Of a DNA stretch of 64,000 nucleotides, positions 35,356 to 44,090 are shown piece by piece (the first letter of the stretch is position 1; every line of letters starts with the position of its first letter). The position numbers and the translations under genes were made by a program. Below the pieces are notes generated by a model that saw only the letters and a program-made list of their open reading frames with translations, did no database searches and was not told where the DNA came from. Source of the stretch: Paeniglutamicibacter gangotriensis Lz1y (GTDB taxonomy: Bacteria; Actinomycetota; Actinomycetes; Actinomycetales; Micrococcaceae); contig NZ_AOCK01000002.1 of the NCBI RefSeq assembly GCF_000348945.1, positions 434,001 to 498,000 of the forward strand, read 5' to 3'.

Positions 35356-36476
35356 GTCAAACGAACACCCACAAACCTCGGGTCATGATCCTTTTTGGCG
35401 GCCGCTCTTCCGAGCACTCCGTCAGCTGCGTCACCGCGGCCGGCGTGCTGGAGGCCATTGACCGTGAGAAATACGAGGTGGTGCCGGTGGGCATCACCCG
35501 TGATGGTGCCTGGACGCTGGTCGACCAAGACGTTGCCACCTGGTCGCTGGCCAACAGCCAGAAGCCTGAGGTGATCGCCGGCAAGGAGATTCTGCGATTG
35601 ACCGGGGAACCAGGCAGCCACGAGCTGCTTGCCTCGGATCCGGCGCACGTGGTGCGCAGCCTGGGCGATATCGATTTGGTTTTCCCCCTGCTTCACGGAC
35701 CCTTTGGCGAAGATGGTTCGCTGCAGGGCATGCTGGAAATGGTGGACGTCCCGTATGTGGGATCCGGCATTGCAGCCAGCGCCATCGGCATGGACAAGCA
35801 CTTCATGAAGGTAGTCTTTGAAGCCGCCGGATTTGAGGTGGGCCCCTATGTCGTGATCCAGGACAAGGCGTGGGAACGCGACCAGGAAGCGTGCCTGAAG
35901 TCGGTAGATGGCTTGGAATACCCGCTGTTCGTCAAACCTGCACGAGCCGGTTCGTCGGTAGGAATTTCCCGAGTGGATAGCCCCGATACTCTCGCCGCCG
36001 CAATTGAGGCAGCACGCGTCCACGACCCCAAGGTGATTGTGGAGGCCGGCATTGTCGGGCGTGAAATTGAATGCGGCGTCCTAGAAGGTCGCGGATCCCT
36101 GCCACCGCGTGCATCGATGCCGGGTGAAATCGTTGTGGACAACGCAGATCACACCTTCTACGACTTCGAGGCCAAGTACGTTGACGGTGCAGCAGCCCAA
36201 CTCAGCTGCCCCGCGGCTTTGGAGGCTTCGGCTTCCGAAAAGGTGCGGGAGCTGGCAGCTGAAGCATTTGATGCGGTGAATGCCGAAGGCCTCTCACGAG
36301 TTGACTTCTTCTACACGCCCGAGGGCAAGTGGATCATCAACGAGATCAACACCATGCCTGGCTTCACCCCGTCGAGCATGTACCCGCACATGTGGTCCAG
36401 GACCGGTCTTGACTACGCGTCGCTGATCGATGAATTGATCCACCTAGGGCTCAACCGGAAGACCGGGCTGCGCTAG
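35352..36476 (+). CDS. ddl: D-alanine--D-alanine ligase
   Basis: The protein is 374 aa and is an ATP-grasp enzyme making D-Ala-D-Ala for peptidoglycan. Marks are ILFGGRSSEHSVSCVTA, FPLLHGPFGEDGSLQGML, YVGSGIAASAIGMDKHFMK, FVKPARAGSSVGISRV and the Mg-binding end FFYTPEGKWIINEINTMPGFTPSSMYP split over the last third. The Tyr/Phe specificity position was not assigned. It overlaps gpsA by ATGA. A strong bidirectional terminator follows. Confidence 0.96.
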   Translation: MSQTNTHKPRVMILFGGRSSEHSVSCVTAAGVLEAIDREKYEVVPVGITRDGAWTLVDQDVATWSLANSQKPEVIAGKEILRLTGEPGSHELLASDPAHVVRSLGDIDLVFPLLHGPFGEDGSLQGMLEMVDVPYVGSGIAASAIGMDKHFMKVVFEAAGFEVGPYVVIQDKAWERDQEACLKSVDGLEYPLFVKPARAGSSVGISRVDSPDTLAAAIEAARVHDPKVIVEAGIVGREIECGVLEGRGSLPPRASMPGEIVVDNADHTFYDFEAKYVDGAAAQLSCPAALEASASEKVRELAAEAFDAVNAEGLSRVDFFYTPEGKWIINEINTMPGFTPSSMYPHMWSRTGLDYASLIDELIHLGLNRKTGLR

Positions 36477-36492
36477 ACCCAAGGTATTCCAA

Positions 36493-36549
36493 GCACCGTG
36501 GGGTGCCCGGCCAAGGATTCTTCCTGGGCGGGCACCCCACGGTGCTTTT
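36493..36549. terminator. Bidirectional terminator between ddl and the DUF3515 gene
   Basis: GCACCGTGGGGTGCCCG (36493-36509) pairs perfectly with CGGGCACCCCACGGTGC (36529-36545), a 17-bp stem followed by TTTTG. It sits between convergent genes and can serve both. Confidence 0.9.
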
Positions 36550-36562
36550 GCATTTCGGCTTC

Positions 36563-37111
36563 CTACGGGACATCCACCGTTTTGGATACGTTGGAGCAGG
36601 TCCGCTCGGCCGGGATCTTCGCTGCGGCAGATGCCAACGTGGCCAAGACGGTGCTTGAAGGGATCACATTGGGGTCAAAGATCAATTCTGTGGCTGGCAC
36701 TCGTCCATAAGTGGTTAGCGTCCAAGCGTCCTCGCCCTCCTTGGCCAACCAATCGACCCCGTTGACGCTGACGCACGGATCGGTGGACGGTGGCGGGGCA
36801 GTGACGCCGCAACGCAGCACCAGTTGCGAAGGCTCGCCCCAGACCGCAGTTGCCTGACTATTGGTCTGGCGCTTCTCCTGTCCTGAGACCTCCGGGGGAA
36901 GCACCACCATCATTTCGGCACACAGCGGATTGCCTGCATCGTCGGCCGCCTGCACATTGGCGATTGCCGTACAACCCGACAGGACGAGCAATCCCGCGAG
37001 GGAAGCGGCCGCTGTGGCAAATCGCACGTCAAAGGTCCGCCGGACTGGGTTTTGTCTGGGAGCTGGCTGTGAGTTGGTGGTATCTGGGCTACTGAAAATC
37101 AATCTGGGCAC
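36563..37111 (-). CDS. DUF3515 family lipoprotein
   Basis: The protein is 182 aa and starts at GTG, six bases after a TAAGCT box. A hydrophobic signal segment ends in a lipobox, LLVLSGC with Cys47. The rest matches DUF3515: PLCAEMMVVLPPEVSG, VWGEPSQLVLRCGV, and DPCVSVNGVDWLAKEGE. The family is a membrane-anchored extracytoplasmic protein of unknown function, commonly next to ddl in actinobacteria. A cell-wall role is suggested only by that context. Confidence 0.88.
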   Translation of the reverse strand: MPRLIFSSPDTTNSQPAPRQNPVRRTFDVRFATAAASLAGLLVLSGCTAIANVQAADDAGNPLCAEMMVVLPPEVSGQEKRQTNSQATAVWGEPSQLVLRCGVTAPPPSTDPCVSVNGVDWLAKEGEDAWTLTTYGRVPATELIFDPNVIPSSTVLATLASAAAKIPAERTCSNVSKTVDVP

Positions 37112-37117
37112 TTAAAC

Positions 37118-37123
37118 AGCTTA
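37118..37123 (-). promoter_or_regulatory. -10 box TAAGCT, leaderless-type promoter (DUF3515 gene)
   Basis: On the minus strand TAAGCT is followed by six bases (GTTTAA) and then the GTG start. Confidence 0.45.
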
Positions 37124-37176
37124 CCGGGCGTGGGACATGACTAGGATGTAGTGGAGTATTTGCTTGAGAGGCATGG

Positions 37177-38223
37177 ATGACACATTTGAACGGGTCCTTC
37201 GAGGACACTGAGTACCAATCACCAGAGAAGAAGAAGCGTACGGGGCTGAAGATCCTGCTAGGTGCGCTATCGCTGGTGCTGATCGCACTCCTGATTGCCG
37301 GTGGGTACCTGTTCTCGCTTGCGCGGAGCTTCGACAACAACACGACCAAGCTCCCCGATGCCTTCCCCGAGGAATCCCTGCGCCCGGTGAAGGCGGAAGC
37401 CGCCAAGGATGCGGTGAACATCCTGCTGCTGGGCAACGACACCCGGGCTACGGACCAAGGGGAGGAGAACTTTGCTTCCCTTCCCAACGGTGGACGTTCC
37501 GACACCATGATGTTGGTGCACATCCCTGCCAACCGTGAAGGAATCTACGCCACGTCGATCATGCGTGATACCTGGCTGGACATCCCGGGCCACGGCAAGG
37601 CCAAGGTCAATGCCGCATTCGCCTACGGCGGGGTATCACTGGCCGTGCAGACTCTCGAAGGCCTGCTTGACACCCGTATCGACCACGTAGCCTCGATCGA
37701 CTTTGAAGGCTTCAAGGGACTGACCGACGCCCTGGGCGGGGTAGAGATCAACAACCCGATCGCCTTCAGCCCGCGTACGGCGAAAAGCATAAGCTTCCCC
37801 AAGGGCGTGCAGACACTTGACGGCGAGGAAGCCCTGTCCTTCGTGCGTGAACGCTACGCGTTCAAGGACGGTGACTACCAGCGCGTGCGCAACCAGCAGC
37901 TCTACGTCAAGGCCGTGATGAGCACCCTGATGTCCAAGGAGACCTTGACCGATCCGGGAAAGATTTCCGAGACCGTCAAACAATTTGCTCCTTATGTTGC
38001 CGTGGACGAGACCCTCGATGCCGTCAAGGTGGCAAAGCTAGGCGCTACGATGGCCAACGTCCGCTCGAGTGATATGCACTTCTTCACGCTGCCCAACAAG
38101 GGAACCGGCCGTTCGGCCGACGGACAGTCCATCGTCATCCCCGACACCGGGGTGATTTCGGACTTCGCAGAGGCCCTCTCCAAGGACAAAGTGGGAGAAT
38201 TCGTAGAGGACAACGATCTCTAA
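37177..38223 (+). CDS. LCP family protein (LytR-CpsA-Psr), first copy
   Basis: The protein is 348 aa. A short cytoplasmic N-terminus (KKKRTGLK) is followed by one membrane segment (ILLGALSLVLIALLIAGGYLF) and then the extracellular LCP domain. Expected marks are LLLGNDTRATDQG, RSDTMMLVHI, ATSIMRDTWLDIPG, KVNAAFAYGG, DHVASIDFEGFKGLTDALGGV, and the RERYAFKDGDYQRVRNQQ segment with the conserved Arg and Asp residues. LCP proteins attach undecaprenyl-linked wall polymers to peptidoglycan. It heads an operon with DAK2, recG and rsmD. It is a close paralogue of the copy at 45656-46717. Confidence 0.93.
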   Translation: MTHLNGSFEDTEYQSPEKKKRTGLKILLGALSLVLIALLIAGGYLFSLARSFDNNTTKLPDAFPEESLRPVKAEAAKDAVNILLLGNDTRATDQGEENFASLPNGGRSDTMMLVHIPANREGIYATSIMRDTWLDIPGHGKAKVNAAFAYGGVSLAVQTLEGLLDTRIDHVASIDFEGFKGLTDALGGVEINNPIAFSPRTAKSISFPKGVQTLDGEEALSFVRERYAFKDGDYQRVRNQQLYVKAVMSTLMSKETLTDPGKISETVKQFAPYVAVDETLDAVKVAKLGATMANVRSSDMHFFTLPNKGTGRSADGQSIVIPDTGVISDFAEALSKDKVGEFVEDNDL

Positions 38224-38230
38224 GGATCCA

Positions 38231-39208
38231 GTGATCACCCCCACCATGAACCAAAAAATCCACTCCAATTCCAAGGCCATGGCAACGTGGGTCGGGCGAA
38301 TGGTCAAAAGCCTGGGAAACCATAGCGATCGGCTTAATGCGATCAATATTTTTCCCGTGGCCGATGGGGACACCGGAAGCAACCTCTACCTGACCGCGCG
38401 CAGCGCGCACGACGCGATTTCCAGGCTTGAGACCGAAAACATTGGTGAGCTGCTCACCATGGCCTCGAGAGCCGCGATGGAATCAGCGCGCGGGAACTCC
38501 GGAACGTTGCTTGCGGTGTTCCTCGCTGGGTTGGCGGAGCCCTTGTGTGGCGTCGAGCGATTAACAGCGCCGGTCCTGGCCACGGCCTTGGAACGTGGCA
38601 AGGTCCGGGCCTGGTCGGCTTTGAGCGACCCGGTCACGGGAACCATGCTCTCGGTCATGGAGGTCGTGGCCGCGAGTGCGCGGGAAACACGCCTGCGCAG
38701 CGACCTGGAGCCGGAAAGCAAGGCCGCACTCGTCGAAGTGCTTGATGCCATTTGCTTAGCCGCGGAGGAAGCGGTCGTAGCCACGGAGAACGAGCTTGGT
38801 GCCCTGCATCAGGCAAAAATCGTTGATGCTGGCGCCGTGGGAATGCTGATCATCCTTGATGAATTGCGTGGTGCCCTCCTGGGCCACACCATCGATCCCG
38901 CCGAATATTCGACTCTCCATGGATACGACATCCAAGACCCGCACATCCACCAGGGAGTGTCGAAAGAAACCGGTGTGGAAGTTATGTGCACCATCAGTCT
39001 TGACGCCCTCGGTGCGGCAACCTTGCGCGGGCAGCTGGATGTAATCGGTGACTCTGTCATCATGTCTCCGGTGAATCCCACCGAGGACGGCTACCGCTGG
39101 CGTGTCCACGTCCACGTACCCGAAGCCGACCATGCCCTGGATGTCATCCGTGGCATCGGTTCACCGGTCAACGTCACGGTGACCGACCTTTGCACCCATG
39201 ACGGATGA
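38231..39208 (+). CDS. DAK2-domain protein (FakA-like, short form)
   Basis: The protein is 325 aa from a GTG with AAGGA close upstream. Residues 10-200 form a DhaL/DAK2 ATP-binding domain: ALNAINIFPVADGDTGSNLYLT equivalent (LNAINIFPVADGDTGSNL, Mg-binding Asp residues), MASRAAMESARGNSGTLLAVFLAGL, and HQAKIVDAGAVGMLIIL. FakA-type fatty acid kinases have the same N-terminus, but at ~550 aa they add two further domains; here only a short ACT-like end (VHVHVPEADHALDVIR) follows. It may use a separate partner or a different substrate. It overlaps recG by 11 bp. Confidence 0.85.
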   Translation: MITPTMNQKIHSNSKAMATWVGRMVKSLGNHSDRLNAINIFPVADGDTGSNLYLTARSAHDAISRLETENIGELLTMASRAAMESARGNSGTLLAVFLAGLAEPLCGVERLTAPVLATALERGKVRAWSALSDPVTGTMLSVMEVVAASARETRLRSDLEPESKAALVEVLDAICLAAEEAVVATENELGALHQAKIVDAGAVGMLIILDELRGALLGHTIDPAEYSTLHGYDIQDPHIHQGVSKETGVEVMCTISLDALGAATLRGQLDVIGDSVIMSPVNPTEDGYRWRVHVHVPEADHALDVIRGIGSPVNVTVTDLCTHDG

Positions 39209-41411
39209 CCAGAAAATAACCAGCGACACCCCGTTGGAGACGATCATCGGTGCGGCAACCGCCCGCAAGGTGGAAACAGCCTTCGGTTATGTCACCGTGG
39301 GGGAAATGCTCTCGCACTTTCCCCGCCGATATATGGAAATCGGTGAGCTTTCGAAGATAACCGAGCTACCCGTAGGGGAAGATGTCACCATCGTCGCCGA
39401 GGTCCGAACTGTTAACCAGCGGCGTATGCACTCCAGATCCGGATTCCTGCTTGAAGTAGTCGTCAGCGACGCGCTGGGACCGGAACAATCACAGCTCCGG
39501 ATGACCTTTTTTAATGGCTATGAGGCCAAGCGAGACCTGCAGGTGGGCTCAACGGCGATGTTCAGCGGCAAGGTCGGAATGTACCGCGACCACCTGGAAC
39601 TGACACATCCGGAGTACTCCGTGCTCGACACGGCGCAGGATGCCGATCCTCGGCCCATTCCGATTTATCCGGCAACGGCAAAGTTCCCCAACAAGAAGAT
39701 CAGGGACGTCATCGAGCTGCTGCTGGCCAAGGTCGGTAGCAAGGTGTTCAAAGAATTTATCCCCGGGCAGATCCTAGACAGTCAAAGAATCCCACCACGG
39801 GACTTAGCCCTTGAAAACATCCACAGGCCACAAACCGTTGCCCAAGGCTATGCTGCGAGAAAACGATTTGCTTTTGAAGAAGCATTCCTACTTCAGTTGG
39901 CGCTGGCTCAGCGCCGCGTCCACCGGATGCAACAGCCTGCGGTGGTTCGCCACGGAACTCCTGCCGGACTGCTCTGCGCATTCGATGCATCGCTGCCCTT
40001 CACCCTCACCGAGGGCCAGGTGGTGGCCGGCGAGGAGATTGCCGGGGATCTGGCCCGCGGACATCCCATGAACCGACTGCTTCAGGGCGAGGTCGGTTCC
40101 GGCAAGACCTTGGTCGCGCTGCGAGCCATGCTGCAGGTGATTGATTCGGGCGGGCAAACGGCATTGCTGGCCCCGACCGAAGTCCTGGCGCAGCAGCACC
40201 ACCAGTCGATCAAAAGAATGCTCGGCTCCCTGGGCAACGGGGGAGAACTGGGTTCTGACCCACGAGCTACCCGCGTAGATGTGCTGACGGGCTCCGCCAG
40301 TGCCGGCGCACGCAAGCGCGCGCTGCTGGGAGCAGCCTCGGGGGAAACCGGGATATTGATCGGTACCCACGCGTTGCTCTCGGACATGGTCAACTTCGTT
40401 GACCTGGGGTTGGTAGTTGTTGATGAACAACACCGGTTCGGTGTCGAACAGCGTGACGCACTGCGCTCGAAGGCAGAGACTCCGCCGCACATGCTCGTGA
40501 TGACCGCTACGCCGATCCCACGCACCGTGGCGATGACGGTTTTCGGGGACCTGGAAGTCAGCCTCATGAAGAGCCTGCCCGCCGGTAGGGCGCCCATTGT
40601 CACCCATTTGGTGCCACTTCAGGTGCCGCAAATGCAGGAGCGGCTCTTCGCCCGGATCGCCGAGGAAGCAGCCAAGGGACACCAGGTCTACGTGGTGTGC
40701 CCGCGCATCAGCGAGAAGTCCGTCGAGGATGACTTCATGCCGATGCCTGCCGAGCCTGGTGCCTCCGGAACCGGCGGTGAGGCAAACACCAAGCCGCCAT
40801 CTATGACCGTCGAGAACATGATGGAAATCCTCGAAGCCATGCCAGCCTTCGCCAACACCGAGATCCGAGCCCTGCACGGACGCATGGCCAGTGATGAGAA
40901 GGCTGCGGCCATGGACGCATTCGACAAAGGAAAAGCCTCCATCCTGGTCTCCACTACGGTGATCGAGGTCGGGGTGGACGTCCACAACGCCACGCTCATG
41001 GTGATCATTGATGCAGAGAACTTTGGGATCTCGCAACTGCACCAGCTGCGTGGCCGTATCGGCAGAGGCGGTTTGCCCGGTACCTGCCTGATGACCACCT
41101 GGTTGGACGCCGAACATCCCTCGGTCCTCAGGCTGCGTGCCGTGGAATCGACCACCGACGGATTCCTGCTGGCCGAGTCGGATCTGAACGAGCGCCGCGA
41201 AGGCGACATCCTGGGGGCCAGCCAGTCAGGTTCTCGCTCAACGCTCAAGGTGCTGCGCGTGATGAAGGATGCAAAGCTGATCGCCCAAGCCAGGAACGCC
41301 GCCGAATCCGTTGTGGCCAATGGTGAAGGGCTCGGCGCACTTCCCGCGCTGCAAGCGGCAGTCGAAGACTGGGTTGATGAAGATATGCAAGCATTCCTGG
41401 AAAGGGGATAA
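39198..41411 (+). CDS. recG: ATP-dependent DNA helicase RecG
   Basis: The protein is 737 aa and remodels stalled replication forks and branched DNA. An N-terminal wedge/OB domain (VGEMLSHFPRRYMEI, TFFNGYEAKRDLQVGSTAMFSGKVG) is followed by superfamily-2 helicase motifs: Walker A LQGEVGSGKTLVAL, motif II as DEQH in VVVDEQHRFGVEQRDALR, motif III MTATPIPRT, and motif VI QLRGRIGRGGLPG. The C-terminal TRG-like DILGASQSG region is present. The insertion after VYVVCPRISEKS is Pro/Gly-rich and common in actinobacterial RecG. Confidence 0.97.
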   Translation: MTDDQKITSDTPLETIIGAATARKVETAFGYVTVGEMLSHFPRRYMEIGELSKITELPVGEDVTIVAEVRTVNQRRMHSRSGFLLEVVVSDALGPEQSQLRMTFFNGYEAKRDLQVGSTAMFSGKVGMYRDHLELTHPEYSVLDTAQDADPRPIPIYPATAKFPNKKIRDVIELLLAKVGSKVFKEFIPGQILDSQRIPPRDLALENIHRPQTVAQGYAARKRFAFEEAFLLQLALAQRRVHRMQQPAVVRHGTPAGLLCAFDASLPFTLTEGQVVAGEEIAGDLARGHPMNRLLQGEVGSGKTLVALRAMLQVIDSGGQTALLAPTEVLAQQHHQSIKRMLGSLGNGGELGSDPRATRVDVLTGSASAGARKRALLGAASGETGILIGTHALLSDMVNFVDLGLVVVDEQHRFGVEQRDALRSKAETPPHMLVMTATPIPRTVAMTVFGDLEVSLMKSLPAGRAPIVTHLVPLQVPQMQERLFARIAEEAAKGHQVYVVCPRISEKSVEDDFMPMPAEPGASGTGGEANTKPPSMTVENMMEILEAMPAFANTEIRALHGRMASDEKAAAMDAFDKGKASILVSTTVIEVGVDVHNATLMVIIDAENFGISQLHQLRGRIGRGGLPGTCLMTTWLDAEHPSVLRLRAVESTTDGFLLAESDLNERREGDILGASQSGSRSTLKVLRVMKDAKLIAQARNAAESVVANGEGLGALPALQAAVEDWVDEDMQAFLERG

Positions 41412-41418
41412 AGCCAGT

Positions 41419-42018
41419 ATGAGCCGCATCGTGGCCGGGGCAGCAGGAGGCCTCACAATTAAGAGCGTGCCGGGTGACTCCACCCGGCCGACCACTGATC
41501 GGGTCAAGGAAGCATTGTTTTCCCGTCTCGAGAGTTATGACGTCCTAGCCAATGCAAGGGTCCTTGACCTCTATGCTGGTGCAGGCTCCCTCGGCATCGA
41601 AGCCGCGAGCCGCGGAGCGCGATCGGTGCTCTTGGTCGAAAATGCCCCCAAGGCCGTGGCCGTATGCCAGGTTAATGCCAGCCTCGTCAACAAGGCGCTA
41701 CGCAAGGAACTGGTCGATGTCCGCCGTGGGTCGGTCGATTCGGTGCTCGATTCCTTTGCACCGGTTCCCGGCGGCAGCTCCGGACGGACCTGGGATGTGG
41801 TCTTCATGGATCCGCCCTACCCGCTTACGAATGAGGAACTAGCCAAGACCTTGGAAAAGGTAGCCATGGTTCTTGAGCACGGTGCGATGGTGGTTGTGGA
41901 GCGCTCCTCCCGGACCGCAGAACCCCTCTGGCCTGCCAGCATGGAAAAGTTTGCCGAGAAAAAATACGGCGAGACCCGGCTATGGTTTGCCGAACCCGTC
42001 GAGGTCGCCGCCGAATAA
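41419..42018 (+). CDS. rsmD: 16S rRNA (guanine(966)-N2)-methyltransferase
   Basis: The protein is 199 aa. The start at MSRIVAGAAGG is where the family begins, 7 bp after recG. SAM-binding motif I is VLDLYAGAGSLGIEAASRGA, and motif IV is VFMDPPYPL, the (D/N)PPY-type signature of N-methyltransferases. It methylates G966 (E. coli numbering) in the 30S subunit. The gene ends inside the SpeE-like gene on the other strand (39-bp convergent overlap). Confidence 0.95.
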   Translation: MSRIVAGAAGGLTIKSVPGDSTRPTTDRVKEALFSRLESYDVLANARVLDLYAGAGSLGIEAASRGARSVLLVENAPKAVAVCQVNASLVNKALRKELVDVRRGSVDSVLDSFAPVPGGSSGRTWDVVFMDPPYPLTNEELAKTLEKVAMVLEHGAMVVVERSSRTAEPLWPASMEKFAEKKYGETRLWFAEPVEVAAE

Positions 42019-42759
42019 TACGGTGCCCGGGTGTGGACCGGCGGCCCGCAACCGATCCACCATCTCCATATCGATCCGTGATTGGGTGCCGGCCAGAATC
42101 ATGTTTCCCGGATACTTCCGCGAAAAAATCTCGGTGGGAGCGCTGGCCATGACCGTTCCAAAGATTTCCGACATGGCATGGATCTGCGTATCGGCAAAGG
42201 CAAAGGGCGGATCGTCGCCCACATTGACCAAGACCATTCCTTGGGGGCGCAGCAAAGAATTCATCTCCGCGTAAAACCCTGGGACCGTCAGATGCTCTGG
42301 TGCACCTGAACCGCTGAAGATGTCCAACACAATGAGGTCAAATTCTTCGCCGGCCAATTGTGCGGTCAGCACTTGGCGTGCCTCCCCAATAATGGTGGTC
42401 AGGTTTCCTGGATCTCGCATGGGCAAGGCATCGAGCACGAAATCAAGGAGTTCGCGTTCCAGATCGACCGCGACCTGGACGCTGCCCGGACGTTCGTGTT
42501 CGATGTATCGGGCGAGGGTTAGGGCGCCGGCTCCAAGGTGCAACACTCTCAAGGGTTCACCAAACTGCCCATGTTCGTCCACGTGATTGGCCAGTCTGCG
42601 CAGGTATTCGTAAAAAATGTCCCCGGGGTGTTCGACATTGACGTGTGACTGCTCTGCCCCACCCAACGACAAGACCCACGAGCCGGGCACAAAAGTGTCT
42701 TTCTCTAAGTTGGCGTGTGCCCCCAAGTTGCTCAGCCATCGGCTCGCGCGTTCCACCAT
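41980..42759 (-). CDS. Spermidine-synthase-like SAM-binding protein
   Basis: The protein is 259 aa with a Rossmann methyltransferase/SpeE fold: LRVLHLGAGALTLARYI (motif I), VQVAVDLERELLDFV (acidic end of strand 2), and EEFDLIVLDIFSGSGAPEHLT (motif with the Asp of aminopropyltransferases). The N-terminal beta domain that holds putrescine in true spermidine synthases is short (HVNVEHPGDIFYEYLRR). The substrate is uncertain and polyamine synthesis is only one option. It starts 2 bp after the aminotransferase stop, so the two form an operon. Confidence 0.85.
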   Translation of the reverse strand: MVERASRWLSNLGAHANLEKDTFVPGSWVLSLGGAEQSHVNVEHPGDIFYEYLRRLANHVDEHGQFGEPLRVLHLGAGALTLARYIEHERPGSVQVAVDLERELLDFVLDALPMRDPGNLTTIIGEARQVLTAQLAGEEFDLIVLDIFSGSGAPEHLTVPGFYAEMNSLLRPQGMVLVNVGDDPPFAFADTQIHAMSEIFGTVMASAPTEIFSRKYPGNMILAGTQSRIDMEMVDRLRAAGPHPGTVLFGGDLDGFGKP

Positions 42760-42761
42760 GC

Positions 42762-43973
42762 TCAGGCACCATGCCTTGCAACGAGCTTGGACAGGCGCTG
42801 CGAGGCCTCGGTGAGTAATTCTCGTTTTTTGCAGAAGGCAAAGCGCATCAAAGTCCGGGTTCGCTCCGCACCGTCTTCGTGGCAGAAAACCGACAAGGGG
42901 ATTCCCGCTACGCCGATCATCTCCGGCATCTGGCGTGCAAGCTCCAGGGCGTTATCAAAACCCAGGGGCGCAACATCCGCGACGATGAAATAGGTTCCCT
43001 GGGGGCGATACACCGTCATGCCGGCAGCCTCAAGTCCTTGGGCCAGCACCTCGCTGCGCTCTCCTAGGTCATTGGCGAAATCGCTGAAGAACCCTGTATC
43101 GGCGGCCAACGCCTCTGCTACGGCAGGCTGAAAGGCTGTCCCGGAAGAGTAACTGAGGAACTGCTTGACGGAACGCACGGCCGCTACCAGCTCGGCGGGG
43201 CCGGTGGCCCACCCAACTTTCCATCCGGTAAATGAGAAGGTCTTGCCTGTCGAAGAAATCGTCAGCGTTCGATCCCATGCCCCAGGCAGCGTCGCAATCG
43301 GAATGTGGGAGACACCAAAGGTGAGGTGCTCGTAAACTTCGTCCGAAATGATGATGCAATCATGCGCCATTGCCAAGGCAACGATTTCGGCCAGCAGTTT
43401 CTTGCCAAAAGTAGTGCCGGTGGGGTTATGGGGGTTGTTGAGCACCACCAAGCGGGTACGTTCACTGAAAGCACTTCTGAGCGCTTCGATATCTGGCTGG
43501 AAATCTGGTGCGTTCAATGCCACGGTCTTGTGGGTGCCCCCGGCCAAGCCGATAGCTGCCCCGTAGGAGTCGTAGAACGGTTCAAAGGTGATGACTTCGT
43601 CTCCGGGGTTCACGAATGCGAGGATCGCCGCGGCGATGGCTTCCGTGGCCCCGGTAGTGACAACTACCTCGTTGGCCGGATTGACATCGAGATCGTAGAA
43701 GCGCTTCTGGTGATCCGAGATGGCCTGGCGTAGGGCTGGAATGCCAGCACCCGGTGCATATTGATTCAGATCGCCGGAGACTCCCCGAGCGGCGATATCT
43801 TTGAACACCTGTGGCCCGTCGGTGTCGGGGAACCCCTGCCCTAGGTTGATGGCTTGGTGCTTGACCGCGAGATTGGTGATCTCCTCAAAGATGGTGACAC
43901 CAAGCGAACCCGTGGGGGAGAGAAGATTTGCGCCTGCGGCCATGCGTTGCCACGGAAATTCGAATGAGGACAT
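42762..43973 (-). CDS. PLP-dependent aminotransferase class I/II
   Basis: The protein is 403 aa. The start at MSSFEFPW lies six bases after a GATAAT box. Fold-type I marks: INLGQGFPDTDGP, QYAPGAGIPALRQAI, VTTGATEAIAAAIL, NNPHNPTGTTF, ISDEVYEHLTFG, and the PLP Lys in TISSTGKTFSFTGWKVGW. C-terminal RFAFCKK holds the substrate Arg. The sequence is of the kynurenine/methionine aminotransferase group, also used as succinyl-diaminopimelate aminotransferase (DapC) in actinobacteria. The specific reaction cannot be fixed by sight. Confidence 0.9.
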   Translation of the reverse strand: MSSFEFPWQRMAAGANLLSPTGSLGVTIFEEITNLAVKHQAINLGQGFPDTDGPQVFKDIAARGVSGDLNQYAPGAGIPALRQAISDHQKRFYDLDVNPANEVVVTTGATEAIAAAILAFVNPGDEVITFEPFYDSYGAAIGLAGGTHKTVALNAPDFQPDIEALRSAFSERTRLVVLNNPHNPTGTTFGKKLLAEIVALAMAHDCIIISDEVYEHLTFGVSHIPIATLPGAWDRTLTISSTGKTFSFTGWKVGWATGPAELVAAVRSVKQFLSYSSGTAFQPAVAEALAADTGFFSDFANDLGERSEVLAQGLEAAGMTVYRPQGTYFIVADVAPLGFDNALELARQMPEMIGVAGIPLSVFCHEDGAERTRTLMRFAFCKKRELLTEASQRLSKLVARHGA

Positions 43974-43979
43974 GGTGCC

Positions 43980-43985
43980 ATTATC
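43980..43985 (-). promoter_or_regulatory. -10 box GATAAT, leaderless-type promoter (aminotransferase)
   Basis: On the minus strand GATAAT, a five-of-six match to TATAAT, is followed by six bases and the ATG. Confidence 0.55.
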
Positions 43986-44077
43986 CCGCCATCGTCCAGA
44001 TTCAGAGCCCAAGGCATCAAAAGCGACACGGTGTGTCGTGCTGCGGCTGGAAATGATCCACCGGGATTACGAGTTGG

Positions 44078-44083
44078 TAGATT
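44078..44083 (+). promoter_or_regulatory. -10 box TAGATT, leaderless-type promoter (coaD)
   Basis: TAGATT is followed by seven bases and the coaD ATG at 44091. Confidence 0.5.
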
Positions 44084-44090
44084 GCAAGGT

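Noticed and set aside
39888-41117. Long minus-strand open frame opposite recG
   Set aside because: Antisense to conserved helicase motifs and low-complexity His/Gln/Gly composition.
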